Both the position numbers and the translations under genes were made by a program. Positions 56,139-63,939 of a DNA stretch of 64,000 bases are shown piece by piece. The stretch is from Desulfobulbus rhabdoformis (GTDB taxonomy: Bacteria; Desulfobacterota; Desulfobulbia; Desulfobulbales; Desulfobulbaceae): positions 124,001-188,000 of the forward strand of contig NZ_JAFFQA010000001.1 of the NCBI RefSeq assembly GCF_016919065.1. Reading direction: 5' to 3'. Under the pieces are notes generated by a model. That model was not told the DNA's origin. It ran no database searches and worked only from the letters and a program-made list of their open reading frames with translations. The number at the start of each line of letters is the position of its first letter. The stretch's first letter is position 1.

Positions 56139-56669
56139 TTGAAGTATGTGTTGACCGACAGGAGTCGGGTCAATTTTGTCGCCCATGCCCCCCTGCACAA
56201 ATTCAAAGGATGGGCCGAGGAAGGGTTGTCTGGGGGGCTCGATATCGATCTGGAGCACGGCATGGTCTCCAGCCTGCACGCCGAGGTGGAGACCCGCTGT
56301 TTTCAGACTCCAGATCAGGAGCGCACCCGGGCCATGAGCCAATTCTTTAATTTGAGCGAGCACCCCTACGCGACCTTCAAGATCGGCCAGCAGATTTCCC
56401 TGCGTCCCGCGGGGAAAGACTGCTGGAGCACCAAAATGCCCGGTATCCTCTCATTTGTGGATATTCACCGGCTACTGCCGGTTATAGGCAAGCTACGGCT
56501 GGAGAACGAGCGGTTGATCTGGGAGTTGCAATGCAAATGGTCTTTTAAAGCCTATGGCCTGAAGGCGCCCCGTTTGTTGATGCTCACTGTCCGGGATATC
56601 GTTGATATATCAGCCCGCCTTGAATTTATTTACCAGGAAGAAAAGGATCAAGAGAATGTACACCAGTGA
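56139..56669 (+). CDS. YceI-like lipid-binding domain protein
   Basis: This 176-residue protein resembles a cytosolic YceI-type beta-barrel: KYVLTDRSRVNFVAHAPLHKFKGW, SEHPYATFK and LRLENERLIWELQCKWSFKAYGLKAP. It has no signal peptide, unlike many YceI proteins. The start is TTG at 56139 with AAAGGAG upstream. It sits between ATPase 2 and the stand-alone HMA-like protein, overlapping the latter by 14 bases. It could bind an isoprenoid or fatty lipid tied to organelle membranes. Confidence 0.7.
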   Translation: MKYVLTDRSRVNFVAHAPLHKFKGWAEEGLSGGLDIDLEHGMVSSLHAEVETRCFQTPDQERTRAMSQFFNLSEHPYATFKIGQQISLRPAGKDCWSTKMPGILSFVDIHRLLPVIGKLRLENERLIWELQCKWSFKAYGLKAPRLLMLTVRDIVDISARLEFIYQEEKDQENVHQ

Positions 56670-57036
56670 AGAACTTGTCGATGGTCTGCTCGACCATATG
56701 CTTTACCTCCATATTGCCCATCATGTTCCCGGCCGTATTCGTGTCAAGGCCAGCTGGAGTGGTGCAACCAAGCTGGGAAGCGTGGATGAGCAGGAGCTGA
56801 CCATTATTGTGGCCTCCATCCCGGGAATAGTTGGGTATCGCATAAATAAAAAGGCTCTTTCCGTGATCATTGAATATGACACCGATGTTTTCTCCCCACA
56901 GCTTTGGGAAGAGGTTGCCTCTGTTGGTCAGTATCCGGGGAAACGTGATGCGGTTCGTGATCAGCTTTTGACCTTGCTCGATACAAACGCTGATACCATC
57001 CCGGAACATGCCAACCTCCAGACCATGGAAGGGTAG
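56656..57036 (+). CDS. Stand-alone HMA-like protein with PGRIR motif (FezC-like)
   Basis: This 126-residue protein is an isolated copy of the N-terminal HMA-like domain of the ATPases: IAHHVPGRIRVKASW near residues 20-34, then IVASIPGIVGYRINKKALSVIIEYD. It has no CxxC. A small heavy-metal-associated-domain protein is also a member of described fez operons (FezC), so this is a good match by type. ATG at 56656. Confidence 0.7.
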   Translation: MYTSEELVDGLLDHMLYLHIAHHVPGRIRVKASWSGATKLGSVDEQELTIIVASIPGIVGYRINKKALSVIIEYDTDVFSPQLWEEVASVGQYPGKRDAVRDQLLTLLDTNADTIPEHANLQTMEG

Positions 57037-57050
57037 GTTCCAATTTTATT

Positions 57051-57107
57051 CTCGGAGTCTGCGCTCACTTGGCCTTGATTGAAAAATCTCATTATTCAAG
57101 ACACCCA
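57051..57107 (-). repeat. MITE-like palindromic repeat, copy C
   Basis: Read on the minus strand it starts TGGGTGTCTTGAATAATGAGATTTTTCAATCAAGGCC and ends at AGACTCCGAG. It is a short form that lacks the middle. The TIR-like end GGGTGTCTTGAATAAT is best preserved here. Confidence 0.65.
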
Positions 57108-57144
57108 CCGACGTGAAAAGTGGTTTTAAGGAAAGGAGAACAAC

Positions 57145-57849
57145 ATGGAACAGGATAATCAGGACCAGAGTGTTCAGCGAAACACAACCGTTCCTGCCGA
57201 TACGGGACCTTCCCCCGAAGAACAGGGAAGGGCGGAACCCGCTGGAGAGCAGAGGGGAGCCGAGGCCGCTGCCCCGCAGCAGGAATCAGGAGAAGGTCTG
57301 ACAGGTGATGAAACAACGGTTGAAACCGCTGAAGGTGCCGGTCAGCAACCCCATCACCAATACGCGCAACAACCTCAATATACACAGCAGCCGCTGCCAC
57401 CCGGGTATGCTGTGGATCCGACGACCGGTCAGATAGTCTTTGTCGGCCAGCCCTACCAGCAACCTATCTATCAGCAGCCGGTTAATCCCGCCATGGGGCA
57501 GCCCGGTGTTGTCTATGTGCAGGGCGAGACGCCGGAACAGGCTGCGGCGAGGCAAGCCTTGGAACAGCAGCGCTACGGCCAGATTATGCACTCTTTTGAG
57601 CAGTTCATGCAAGGAGAAGCCACTGTCTCGGATGTGGTGAAAACCCTGTACACCAATACCGCCCAGTACGACCAGCTCTGGAAAGGGGCGCTGGTCGGGG
57701 CTGCGGCCACCTTTCTGTTAACCAGTAGGCCAGCACGTGAGGCCATGGGTAAGACCTTTGGCAGCGTATTTCCAGGGGTAAAACCAAAAAATGCCGAGGC
57801 CGCAGAGGCTGCCGCCACGGTTGATCCCACCAAAACCGGGAAGGAGTGA
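57145..57849 (+). CDS. Pro/Gln-rich protein with one membrane helix
   Basis: This 234-residue protein has an acidic, low-complexity N-terminal half rich in Gln, Pro, Tyr, Glu and Gly (about 1-125). It continues to a helix region and ends in a membrane segment LWKGALVGAAATFLLTSRP (about 178-197) and a charged tail. The same WKGALxGAAxTxLxT signature occurs in the 96-residue protein at 58329. Probably a structural or scaffold part of the iron compartment. AAAGGAG precedes the ATG. Confidence 0.6.
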   Translation: MEQDNQDQSVQRNTTVPADTGPSPEEQGRAEPAGEQRGAEAAAPQQESGEGLTGDETTVETAEGAGQQPHHQYAQQPQYTQQPLPPGYAVDPTTGQIVFVGQPYQQPIYQQPVNPAMGQPGVVYVQGETPEQAAARQALEQQRYGQIMHSFEQFMQGEATVSDVVKTLYTNTAQYDQLWKGALVGAAATFLLTSRPAREAMGKTFGSVFPGVKPKNAEAAEAAATVDPTKTGKE

Positions 57850-57854
57850 GATAT

Positions 57855-58277
57855 ATGGAACAGCACCTCAATACAAATGGCATGGTCGCCGGGCAGCCCG
57901 GTATGGACCAGGGGACAGCCATGGCCCAGAACCAGAATAATCCCACCTACGATGGCACAGGCCCCCAGGCGACTGTGATGCCGGTGCATCAATTGCCCAC
58001 CGCCCCTGTGCAGAGTTCGCAGATGCTGGCAGCCGGTCTTTTTGGCATGGTTGTGGTTGGAACCGGCACCTTGGGGGCAAATCTGCATAAGGTCAACGAG
58101 GGCGAGATGAGTATGGGGGATGCCCTCGGCCAGAGTGTCTCCAAGGGGGCGGTCGGCGGTCTTGCCACCGCTGCCGCTACAGCGGCCTCCTCGTCGTTGA
58201 CCAGCGGTGGCCTGTTTGGCCTGGCGGTAACCGTGGCTACGGCAACGGGTGTGAACTATCTTTTGACCAAACCCTGA
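57855..58277 (+). CDS. Small Gly/Ala-rich membrane protein (Fez-like, B)
   Basis: This 140-residue protein has a Gln/Asn/Pro-rich start and two Gly/Ala-rich helices (MLAAGLFGMVVVGTGTLGAN and GGLATAAATAASSSLTSGG...). It resembles the 122-residue protein at 49586 in layout and in the KGxxGGLAT segment. AAGGAG precedes the ATG. Function unknown; a membrane-packing role is plausible. Confidence 0.65.
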   Translation: MEQHLNTNGMVAGQPGMDQGTAMAQNQNNPTYDGTGPQATVMPVHQLPTAPVQSSQMLAAGLFGMVVVGTGTLGANLHKVNEGEMSMGDALGQSVSKGAVGGLATAAATAASSSLTSGGLFGLAVTVATATGVNYLLTKP

Positions 58278-58328
58278 CGTAATAACTTACAATCTATAGA
58301 AGAAACGAAGAAAGAAAGGAGAAGATCC

Positions 58329-58619
58329 ATGGATCAGAATAATCCGAATCAGGTGTACTATCAACCCGTCACCCCTCAGGTATATCCCACCGCCCCGGCA
58401 ACCAGTTTCCTTGGGCTTGAACTCCAAAATAACCAGTTCTGGAAGGGCGCACTCCTTGGGGCCGCCGTCACCCTCCTGGTGACCAACGAAAGTGTGCAAA
58501 AAGGCGTGGTCAAGGCCATTGCCAAGGTCTCTGCCGCCGCCCAGGGGGGGGTCGAAGAGATGAAGGAAAAATTTGAGGACGCCCGCGCAGAGGCAATAGC
58601 AGAGAGCGAGAGCGAATAA
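58329..58619 (+). CDS. Small membrane protein with WKGALLGAA motif
   Basis: This 96-residue protein has a Pro/Tyr/Gln N-terminus, one helix (FWKGALLGAAVTLLVTNESV) and a Glu/Lys helical tail (VEEMKEKFEDARAEAIAE). It shares the membrane signature with the Pro/Gln-rich protein at 57145. AAAGGAG precedes the ATG. Part of the ATPase cluster; function unknown. Confidence 0.7.
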   Translation: MDQNNPNQVYYQPVTPQVYPTAPATSFLGLELQNNQFWKGALLGAAVTLLVTNESVQKGVVKAIAKVSAAAQGGVEEMKEKFEDARAEAIAESESE

Positions 58620-58633
58620 GAGCATCGCCCCGG

Positions 58634-58662
58634 AATCGGAAGACGACTTCCGGGGCATTTTT
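58634..58662 (+). terminator. Hairpin between small protein and ATPase 3
   Basis: CCGGAATCG and similar complementary sequence (GCCCCGGAAT...ACTTCCGGGGC) form a stem followed by ATTTTT. It could be an intrinsic attenuator or terminator inside the cluster. Confidence 0.6.
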
Positions 58663-58673
58663 GTGCCAACAAC

Positions 58674-60866
58674 ATGAGCCAACCATTGCAACACAGTATC
58701 CGTCATCGGACCAGCTATCGTACCCGTGTTCACGTTCCGGCCCTGAAGGATCAGCCAGGGCTCTGTCGGGAACTGCAGCGCTCTCTCAGACACCTTGAAG
58801 GGGTGGAGGCAACCCAGGTCCGTTCACGTTCCGGCTCTGTGATCCTGCTTCATCCGAAGAAGAGGATTGCGCTGTCGCAGGTTCTTGGTCTGGTTGCTTC
58901 CACCCTGGAGCAGTCCGTTTCAGGAAGGTTTCCCTCCCGCTTGGAGTGTGGTTGCCTGGCTGCTCCCAGGCGTATGCCGGAACGTGTGGGGCATGTACCC
59001 GGTCCTGTCCTACTGCTTTCAGGCATCTATCTGCTCTATCTCTACGCCAAGCGGATGGTGGGAGCCCTGAGCCCGGCTCTTACTCCCACCTCCCGTCTTC
59101 TCACCCTGCCTGCCCTGGTTACCCTAGCAATCTCCCTGCCTGTTCAACAGCAGGCTGTGGAAAATTTACGCAGGACGGGCAAACCTGATATGGGGCTTAT
59201 CTCTACGGGGATCCTCTATTTTTCTTTGCTTACCGGCAACACGTTGGCCGCTTTGACCGTCTTTTGGCTCTTCAATCTCTCCAGTTGGCTTGAGGATCGA
59301 ATTCGGATTCGGACCCGACAGGCCGTGCGAGATATGCTCTCCAAGGACTGCCGACAGGCTTGGCTCCTGAGCGATGGTGCAGAGATAGAGGTGGAGGTCG
59401 CTGATCTTCGACGGGGCGATGTTGTGGTCCTGCGCAAGGGAAATGTCATACCGGCCGATGGCGTGGTGCTCTCGGGGCAGGCTTTGATTGATGAGGCTGC
59501 GCTCACAGGAGAAGCAGAGCCGGTTTCCCGCAGCGCAGACGAAGGGGTACTTGCTGGAACAGTGATGGTGGATGGTTTTTTACAGGTCCGGGTCGAGCAG
59601 GCTGGTGAGGACACGCGCCTGGCGGCGATTATTCGTCTGATTGAACAGGCTGAGCACGATCCTGGAGCCTTACAGCTCTCCACCCGCCAGTTCTCTCAGG
59701 CCATCGTTCCGGTCTCCTTAGGACTGGCTGGCACTGCCTTCTTTTTTACAGGCAGCCTGATGCAGGCCATGGCCGTGCTCATTATTACCTGCCCCTGCGC
59801 TTTGCGTTTATCCACCTCTGTGGCTGTCAGCGCAGCCATGAGCAACGCTGCCCGCAGTGGTATTCTGATCAAGGGCGGACGTTATGTAGAAATCGCCGGA
59901 CAGGTTGATGTGGTTGTGGTCGACAAAACCGGCACCCTCACCGACCGTTTGGCAGAGGTAACGAACGTCACCCTGTTTGACCGCAGATACCTGGAGGACA
60001 CTGTTATACGGCTTGCCGCCAGTGCCCAACAGGCTTGGTCGCATCCTTTGAGCCGAGCGCTTGTCGAGGAGGCGAAACAGCGCCAGATTCCCTTGCTGCC
60101 GGTTGTAGATGCAGAATTGGTTGTGGCCCAAGGGGTGCGCGCACAAATCGGGGCTGATACCCTTGTTCTCGGACATGCAGGCTTTCTTGAAGCCAACGGG
60201 ATACAGCAAGCTGTTTCCATGGACGAAGCATTGCCAACAGGTTGCCAGCAGATGTTGGTTGCCTGTAACGGCCGACTGATAGCGGCTCTGGGGATTCAAC
60301 ACAGGCAACGCGCAGGGACGGCTGAGGCCCTGGCCCGCCTTCGAGGCTTGGGCGTTCGGCGCTTGGTTGTCCTGACCGGGGACAGTCGGGTTGGGGTGGC
60401 CCCAGATATTGAGCAGGCATTTGATGAGGTGCTTTCCTGCCAGTCACCCGAGGCAAAGGCCGCCTGGATCACCAACTGGAAGCGAACACACCCAGAGGAT
60501 GTGGTGGCCATGGTCGGCGATGGTATCAACGATACCCCCGCATTCGCCGCCGCAGATCTCAGCCTGGCCATTGGCCAGGGGGGAGCTGATGTGACCGTTG
60601 AATATGCGGACATCGTCCTTCAGCGTGGCGGCCTGGACCAGGCGGCAGAAGCCCTTGATTTAGGCAGACGCACACGGCAGACTATTCGGCAGAGCTACGC
60701 CATTGCCCTGGGGACGAACGGGGGCATTCTGGCTTTGACGACCTTCGGGGTGCTCTCTCCTGTTGGCGGCGCCTTATTGCATAATATGACCACGGTGGTC
60801 GCTGTGGCTAACGCTTCCACTCTTGCCCGCAGTTCTGGCCGTCAGGTTAAGCCATGGCGGTCATGA
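58674..60866 (+). CDS. P1B-type ATPase 3 of ferrosome-like cluster
   Basis: This 730-residue P-type ATPase has an N-terminal HMA-like domain with a degenerate motif (SYRTRVHVPAL), a membrane CPC at 373-375 (IITCPCALRLSTS), TGEA at 278-281, DKTGT with Asp417, an HP motif (AWSHPLSRA) and GDGINDTP. All catalytic residues are present, in contrast to ATPases 1 and 2. It ends the cluster. Most likely the main transporter of the set, although metal specificity cannot be read from sequence. Confidence 0.87.
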   Translation: MSQPLQHSIRHRTSYRTRVHVPALKDQPGLCRELQRSLRHLEGVEATQVRSRSGSVILLHPKKRIALSQVLGLVASTLEQSVSGRFPSRLECGCLAAPRRMPERVGHVPGPVLLLSGIYLLYLYAKRMVGALSPALTPTSRLLTLPALVTLAISLPVQQQAVENLRRTGKPDMGLISTGILYFSLLTGNTLAALTVFWLFNLSSWLEDRIRIRTRQAVRDMLSKDCRQAWLLSDGAEIEVEVADLRRGDVVVLRKGNVIPADGVVLSGQALIDEAALTGEAEPVSRSADEGVLAGTVMVDGFLQVRVEQAGEDTRLAAIIRLIEQAEHDPGALQLSTRQFSQAIVPVSLGLAGTAFFFTGSLMQAMAVLIITCPCALRLSTSVAVSAAMSNAARSGILIKGGRYVEIAGQVDVVVVDKTGTLTDRLAEVTNVTLFDRRYLEDTVIRLAASAQQAWSHPLSRALVEEAKQRQIPLLPVVDAELVVAQGVRAQIGADTLVLGHAGFLEANGIQQAVSMDEALPTGCQQMLVACNGRLIAALGIQHRQRAGTAEALARLRGLGVRRLVVLTGDSRVGVAPDIEQAFDEVLSCQSPEAKAAWITNWKRTHPEDVVAMVGDGINDTPAFAAADLSLAIGQGGADVTVEYADIVLQRGGLDQAAEALDLGRRTRQTIRQSYAIALGTNGGILALTTFGVLSPVGGALLHNMTTVVAVANASTLARSSGRQVKPWRS

Positions 60867-60877
60867 TTATGTGCTCT

Positions 60878-61143
60878 TTATCGAGAGTAGCTTTTTGTAA
60901 AGATAGCTTTCATTTTGTTTCCTAGTAAGGTCGATTCTTCGACTTTAAATCCGTGCTTCTCAAGCATCTCACGAGTGGTCTTTATTGTTAGAGGTCGTGC
61001 GAAAGGAGAGGGCTTTCTATACGTTTTCAGGTAGCGATATATCATGAAAATTTTGTTCAGTGATGTCATCCCCTCTCGTAAAACTAATGATGAATAATTG
61101 ACCATTTTCTTTTAACACTCCTTGAATCCGTGAGTATCCATCC
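60878..61143 (-). pseudogene. SAM methyltransferase 3' remnant, truncated by repeat
   Basis: Two overlapping minus-strand frames together read as the end of a class I methyltransferase: DGYSRIQGVLKENGQLFIISF, then PLTIKTTREMLEKHGFKVEES and MKAIF. The frame breaks near 61030-61060, and the 5' part ends at the MITE copy at 61157. The SAM-binding N-terminal half is lost. It is probably dead. Confidence 0.55.
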
Positions 61144-61156
61144 AGAAACGGTCTTT

Positions 61157-61255
61157 TCGGAGTCTGCGCTTTCCTGCCCAATTTCGGCGTTATGCGATAA
61201 AATTTTTCGCATGACGCCGAAATTGGCAGAAAAAGCAAGTATTCAAGATGCCCAT
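61157..61255 (+). repeat. MITE-like palindromic repeat, copy D
   Basis: CGGAGTCTGCGCT is followed by a near-perfect foldback: TTTCCTGCCCAATTTCGGCGTTATGCGA and its complement TCGCATGACGCCGAAATTGGCAGAAA around TAAAATTTT, then GCAAGTATTCAAGATGCCCA. The right part matches copy A and the left end matches copy C. The hairpin is about 27 bp. Confidence 0.75.
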
Positions 61256-61393
61256 AAATCATGCTCGGATATCCTTGTTTGCTCTAATTTTTTCCCAAAA
61301 AAATATTATAGCAAAGCAGGGGGGAGCCGCCTTTTATTGATCTTGCATGAGACCGCAGTGATGCTGTTCTGCCACCAGCTCTTTGTTACAGAT

Positions 61394-61690
61394 TCAGCGG
61401 GGCAAAGTCTGAAGGTAATCCTGAACGGTTGCTCGAATATGGACACCAGCCTTAAAACGAACCGCCTTTCTTGCTGGAATATTGATCAGTTTTCCCGTTT
61501 GTGGCAAACGAACCCTGCGTGAGGGGCGTCGGGTGACTGAAAATGTCCCAAAGCCTACTAATTTGACCGTATCCTCTGCAGCCAGCGCCTGAGAGATAAT
61601 TGTCAGCAAAGAATTGACCACCTTGCCGGTGGCCTCTTTACTCATGCCGCATTCGCTGGCAAGTCTGGTGATGAGTTCACCCTTGTTCAT
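61394..61690 (-). CDS. HU-family DNA-binding protein
   Basis: This 98-residue histone-like protein has the HU/IHF fold with KGELITRLA, VKLVGFGTFSV and a beta-arm region ending RKAVRFKAG. It bends and compacts DNA. Position next to flavodoxin gives no clue on special use. AGGAAAC precedes the ATG. Confidence 0.95.
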   Translation of the reverse strand: MNKGELITRLASECGMSKEATGKVVNSLLTIISQALAAEDTVKLVGFGTFSVTRRPSRRVRLPQTGKLINIPARKAVRFKAGVHIRATVQDYLQTLPR

Positions 61691-61769
61691 GGCGTTTCCT
61701 GGATGGGGGGAGCTTGAAGGGGAGTGTTCTCAGAAGAATTGAGAATAACTCCCCGCCGGAAAAAACGGA

Positions 61770-62216
61770 TTAAAGCGCCGCTGCCACCTCCTGTGCCCAG
61801 CCGACTATTTCATCGGTCACATCACCCGGATCGCCATCAATTTTCAATGATTCCACGACCACCTTGCCCCCCAGGCTTTCAACTTTGGCCTGGAGTTCAT
61901 CAACTGCGCCGCAGAAATAGGTATAGGTTGAATCACCACATCCAAAAACAGCCACTTTTTTATCTTTCAGATCGGCGTTATCCATTTCCTCAAAAAAGGA
62001 GGCAAAATCCTCCTGAAATTCAATCTCGTCATCTCCCCAGGTCGACGAGCCAAGCAGCGTGAGATCATACCCGTTTCCCAGGTCTTCCACCTTGCTTTTG
62101 CTGACATCCTGAAGCACGACCTCATGCCCCTCTTTCCCGAGAACGTTGCCGATTTCAATGGCGGTGGTTTCGGTGTTCCCTGTGGTTGATCCATAGACGA
62201 TCAATGTTTTTGCCAT
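61770..62216 (-). CDS. Flavodoxin
   Basis: This 148-residue electron carrier has the FMN phosphate loop YGSTTGNTE at residues 8-16, the LLGSSTWGDDE loop with Trp stacking, and GCGDSTYTYFCGAVDE. It fits short-chain flavodoxins, which replace ferredoxin when iron is scarce. That would suit the iron-rich neighbourhood, but this is inference. AAGGAG lies upstream of the ATG. Confidence 0.93.
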   Translation of the reverse strand: MAKTLIVYGSTTGNTETTAIEIGNVLGKEGHEVVLQDVSKSKVEDLGNGYDLTLLGSSTWGDDEIEFQEDFASFFEEMDNADLKDKKVAVFGCGDSTYTYFCGAVDELQAKVESLGGKVVVESLKIDGDPGDVTDEIVGWAQEVAAAL

Positions 62217-62299
62217 GGTAGATGTCTCCTTAAAAGTTGCTTTTTCGTATGTTGTAACTGGTTGTACTGAGGTGAACGTTGATGCCTCCTGATCACAAT

Positions 62300-62653
62300 T
62301 CAGGTATCGGTCGAATGTTCACCATCATGACAGTTGCCACAGCACCCCTTATCCAAAGGGTCATAGACTATGACTCGAACCTTATTGGGTCCTATCTTCA
62401 GCCCGTTTTGCCCGGTAAGGTAAATTTTTTTACGGGGCAGATCGAGTATCTCCGTCATCTTTTCAAAGGTGGTGCGACTTTGGGGCGAAATGGCCGTTAT
62501 TCTGCCGGTATGCACAAAGATAATTCCCTCTCCGCAATAATCAGTGGCGATAGTGTTGGAGAGCTGCAGGGCCATCTCGGAGGTGAAGGGACCATCCAGG
62601 CTGATATGGAGATTTCCGTCCCGATACACTGTCTGGAGAGCTTGCACGTTCAT
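62300..62653 (-). CDS. Small STAS-like protein with CCGNC tail
   Basis: This 117-residue protein looks like a STAS/anti-sigma-antagonist-type fold: DGNLHISLDGPFTSEMALQL, IIFVHTGRITAISPQSRTTF and KIYLTGQNGLKIGPNKVRVIVYD. It lacks a clear phosphorylatable Ser motif. The C-terminal CCGNCHDGEH may bind metal. It starts 29 bases after the DUF2325 gene and is probably in the same operon. Family assignment is tentative. Confidence 0.6.
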   Translation of the reverse strand: MNVQALQTVYRDGNLHISLDGPFTSEMALQLSNTIATDYCGEGIIFVHTGRITAISPQSRTTFEKMTEILDLPRKKIYLTGQNGLKIGPNKVRVIVYDPLDKGCCGNCHDGEHSTDT

Positions 62654-62682
62654 TGGGGGGTCCTATATGTTTTTTAGTTTTA

Positions 62683-63939
62683 TTATTGAACAATATCGCT
62701 TAGTCCCCGTGCCAGTGAGGAAAGACCTGAGCTGCGCATGGGAACAAAGGGTTTCTGGTATCGTTTACACATTTTTTTGACGCATTTGCAGGCGTCATGG
62801 CTGACGCAATCTATGGGGCAAAGGACCGCATCCGCTGTATTCAGCAATTTAGGCAGTATGTTGCGGGAGGCCTCTTTGCCCCCATCATGATGGAGAAACC
62901 GTCCCCCTGACTGTTCGACCAGCTGGCGATAATGGGGGACCATTTTGTGCAGACCACCGACATAGAGCACGGTTTTCCCACACAGGTTCAGCCCCGGGCA
63001 GTTTGAAGTGTCCTTATCTGCGCAGATGGAGCAGGGGCTTTGCTCCTCACTCAATCGATCAAAAAATTGGTTTTCCAGGATGGAGAGTTCCCGCGCCTGC
63101 TCCTGGCTGCGTTGCTCCAGAGTTTTGTTTACCTGCTGCAGCGTCTGCAACTGATTGTCCTTATGGGCCACCTGCCTTCGCAGGTTTTCTGATTCCTCGC
63201 TTAGTGCATCGAGCTGGCCCACCAGAAGATTGTTCTCCTGGCGTATGCTCTCTATTATCTCCTGCTTCTGTTCCAGCTTTTTATTGAAGGTTCCGCTGGT
63301 GTCTTGGGGTAGCTCATTCGTTGACTCCTCCCTGCTCAACGCGGCCTTGGCTGCGGCGAGTTCCTGGTGTAGTCCGCTGTTTTCCGACAATAATTTTTTT
63401 CTGTCTTTTCTAAATTGTTGCCGCTCAGACCCCATGACCTCTTCAAGCATGGCGAGTTTTGAGCGCAGGTCTGCGATGAGTTTGCGTGTCCGGAACATGC
63501 TGTTGGTCCAGTCATGACTGAGCATATGAAGCTCACCATAGCATCGGCTGACAAGACTTGCCGATGCGTAGGGATGCACCAGCAGACTCCACCAGCCTGC
63601 GTCAATGTTTCCCTTGCTCAGATCCTCTTTCCATAGAGCCATGATCTCTGACTCTTCCTTGACCAGGTGATATTTTTTAAAATGAGTGCGGTATTTTTTA
63701 TTGAGGTATTTCTGCAGCGCACGTCCTGAGGCATCAGAGGTGTCGGAGATTTGTATGAAATGCGTGTGGAGCTGATAGTCATCGAGCTTCGCCTGGGTCT
63801 TATACACCTTCTCCTTGCTTAATTTTCGTAATTCCGCCCGGCTCAGACAGGTGCCGATAAGGGCACATTTGAAGCAGGGTTCAATCTCCCAGATTGTTCG
63901 CTTCGCCAGGGTTCGTGAAGCTACGGTGATCGTTTTCAT
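62683..63939 (-). CDS. DUF2325 coiled-coil protein
   Basis: This 418-residue protein has an N-terminal helical domain with Cys pairs (CFKCALIGTC), a long coiled coil (about 165-285) and a C-terminal DUF2325 domain (VLYVGGLHKMVPHYRQL, then GGRFLHHDGG and AVLCPIDCVSHDACK). A Cys-rich linker (CSICADKDTSNCPGLNLC) sits before the last domain and may bind metal. DUF2325 proteins often occur near iron genes in anaerobes. An AGGT site lies 7 bases before the ATG. Confidence 0.8.
   Translation of the reverse strand: MKTITVASRTLAKRTIWEIEPCFKCALIGTCLSRAELRKLSKEKVYKTQAKLDDYQLHTHFIQISDTSDASGRALQKYLNKKYRTHFKKYHLVKEESEIMALWKEDLSKGNIDAGWWSLLVHPYASASLVSRCYGELHMLSHDWTNSMFRTRKLIADLRSKLAMLEEVMGSERQQFRKDRKKLLSENSGLHQELAAAKAALSREESTNELPQDTSGTFNKKLEQKQEIIESIRQENNLLVGQLDALSEESENLRRQVAHKDNQLQTLQQVNKTLEQRSQEQARELSILENQFFDRLSEEQSPCSICADKDTSNCPGLNLCGKTVLYVGGLHKMVPHYRQLVEQSGGRFLHHDGGKEASRNILPKLLNTADAVLCPIDCVSHDACKCVKKMCKRYQKPFVPMRSSGLSSLARGLSDIVQ

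Larger units (their letters stand above)
60867..61393. other. Intergenic region with methyltransferase scar and repeat D
   Basis: This region holds no intact gene. Its left two-thirds is a methyltransferase remnant on the minus strand and its middle is MITE copy D. Nothing else is supported. Confidence 0.6.

Noticed and set aside
24050..61255. CRISPR array
   Set aside because: Repeats are dispersed over 37 kb, not regularly spaced, and no cas genes are seen.
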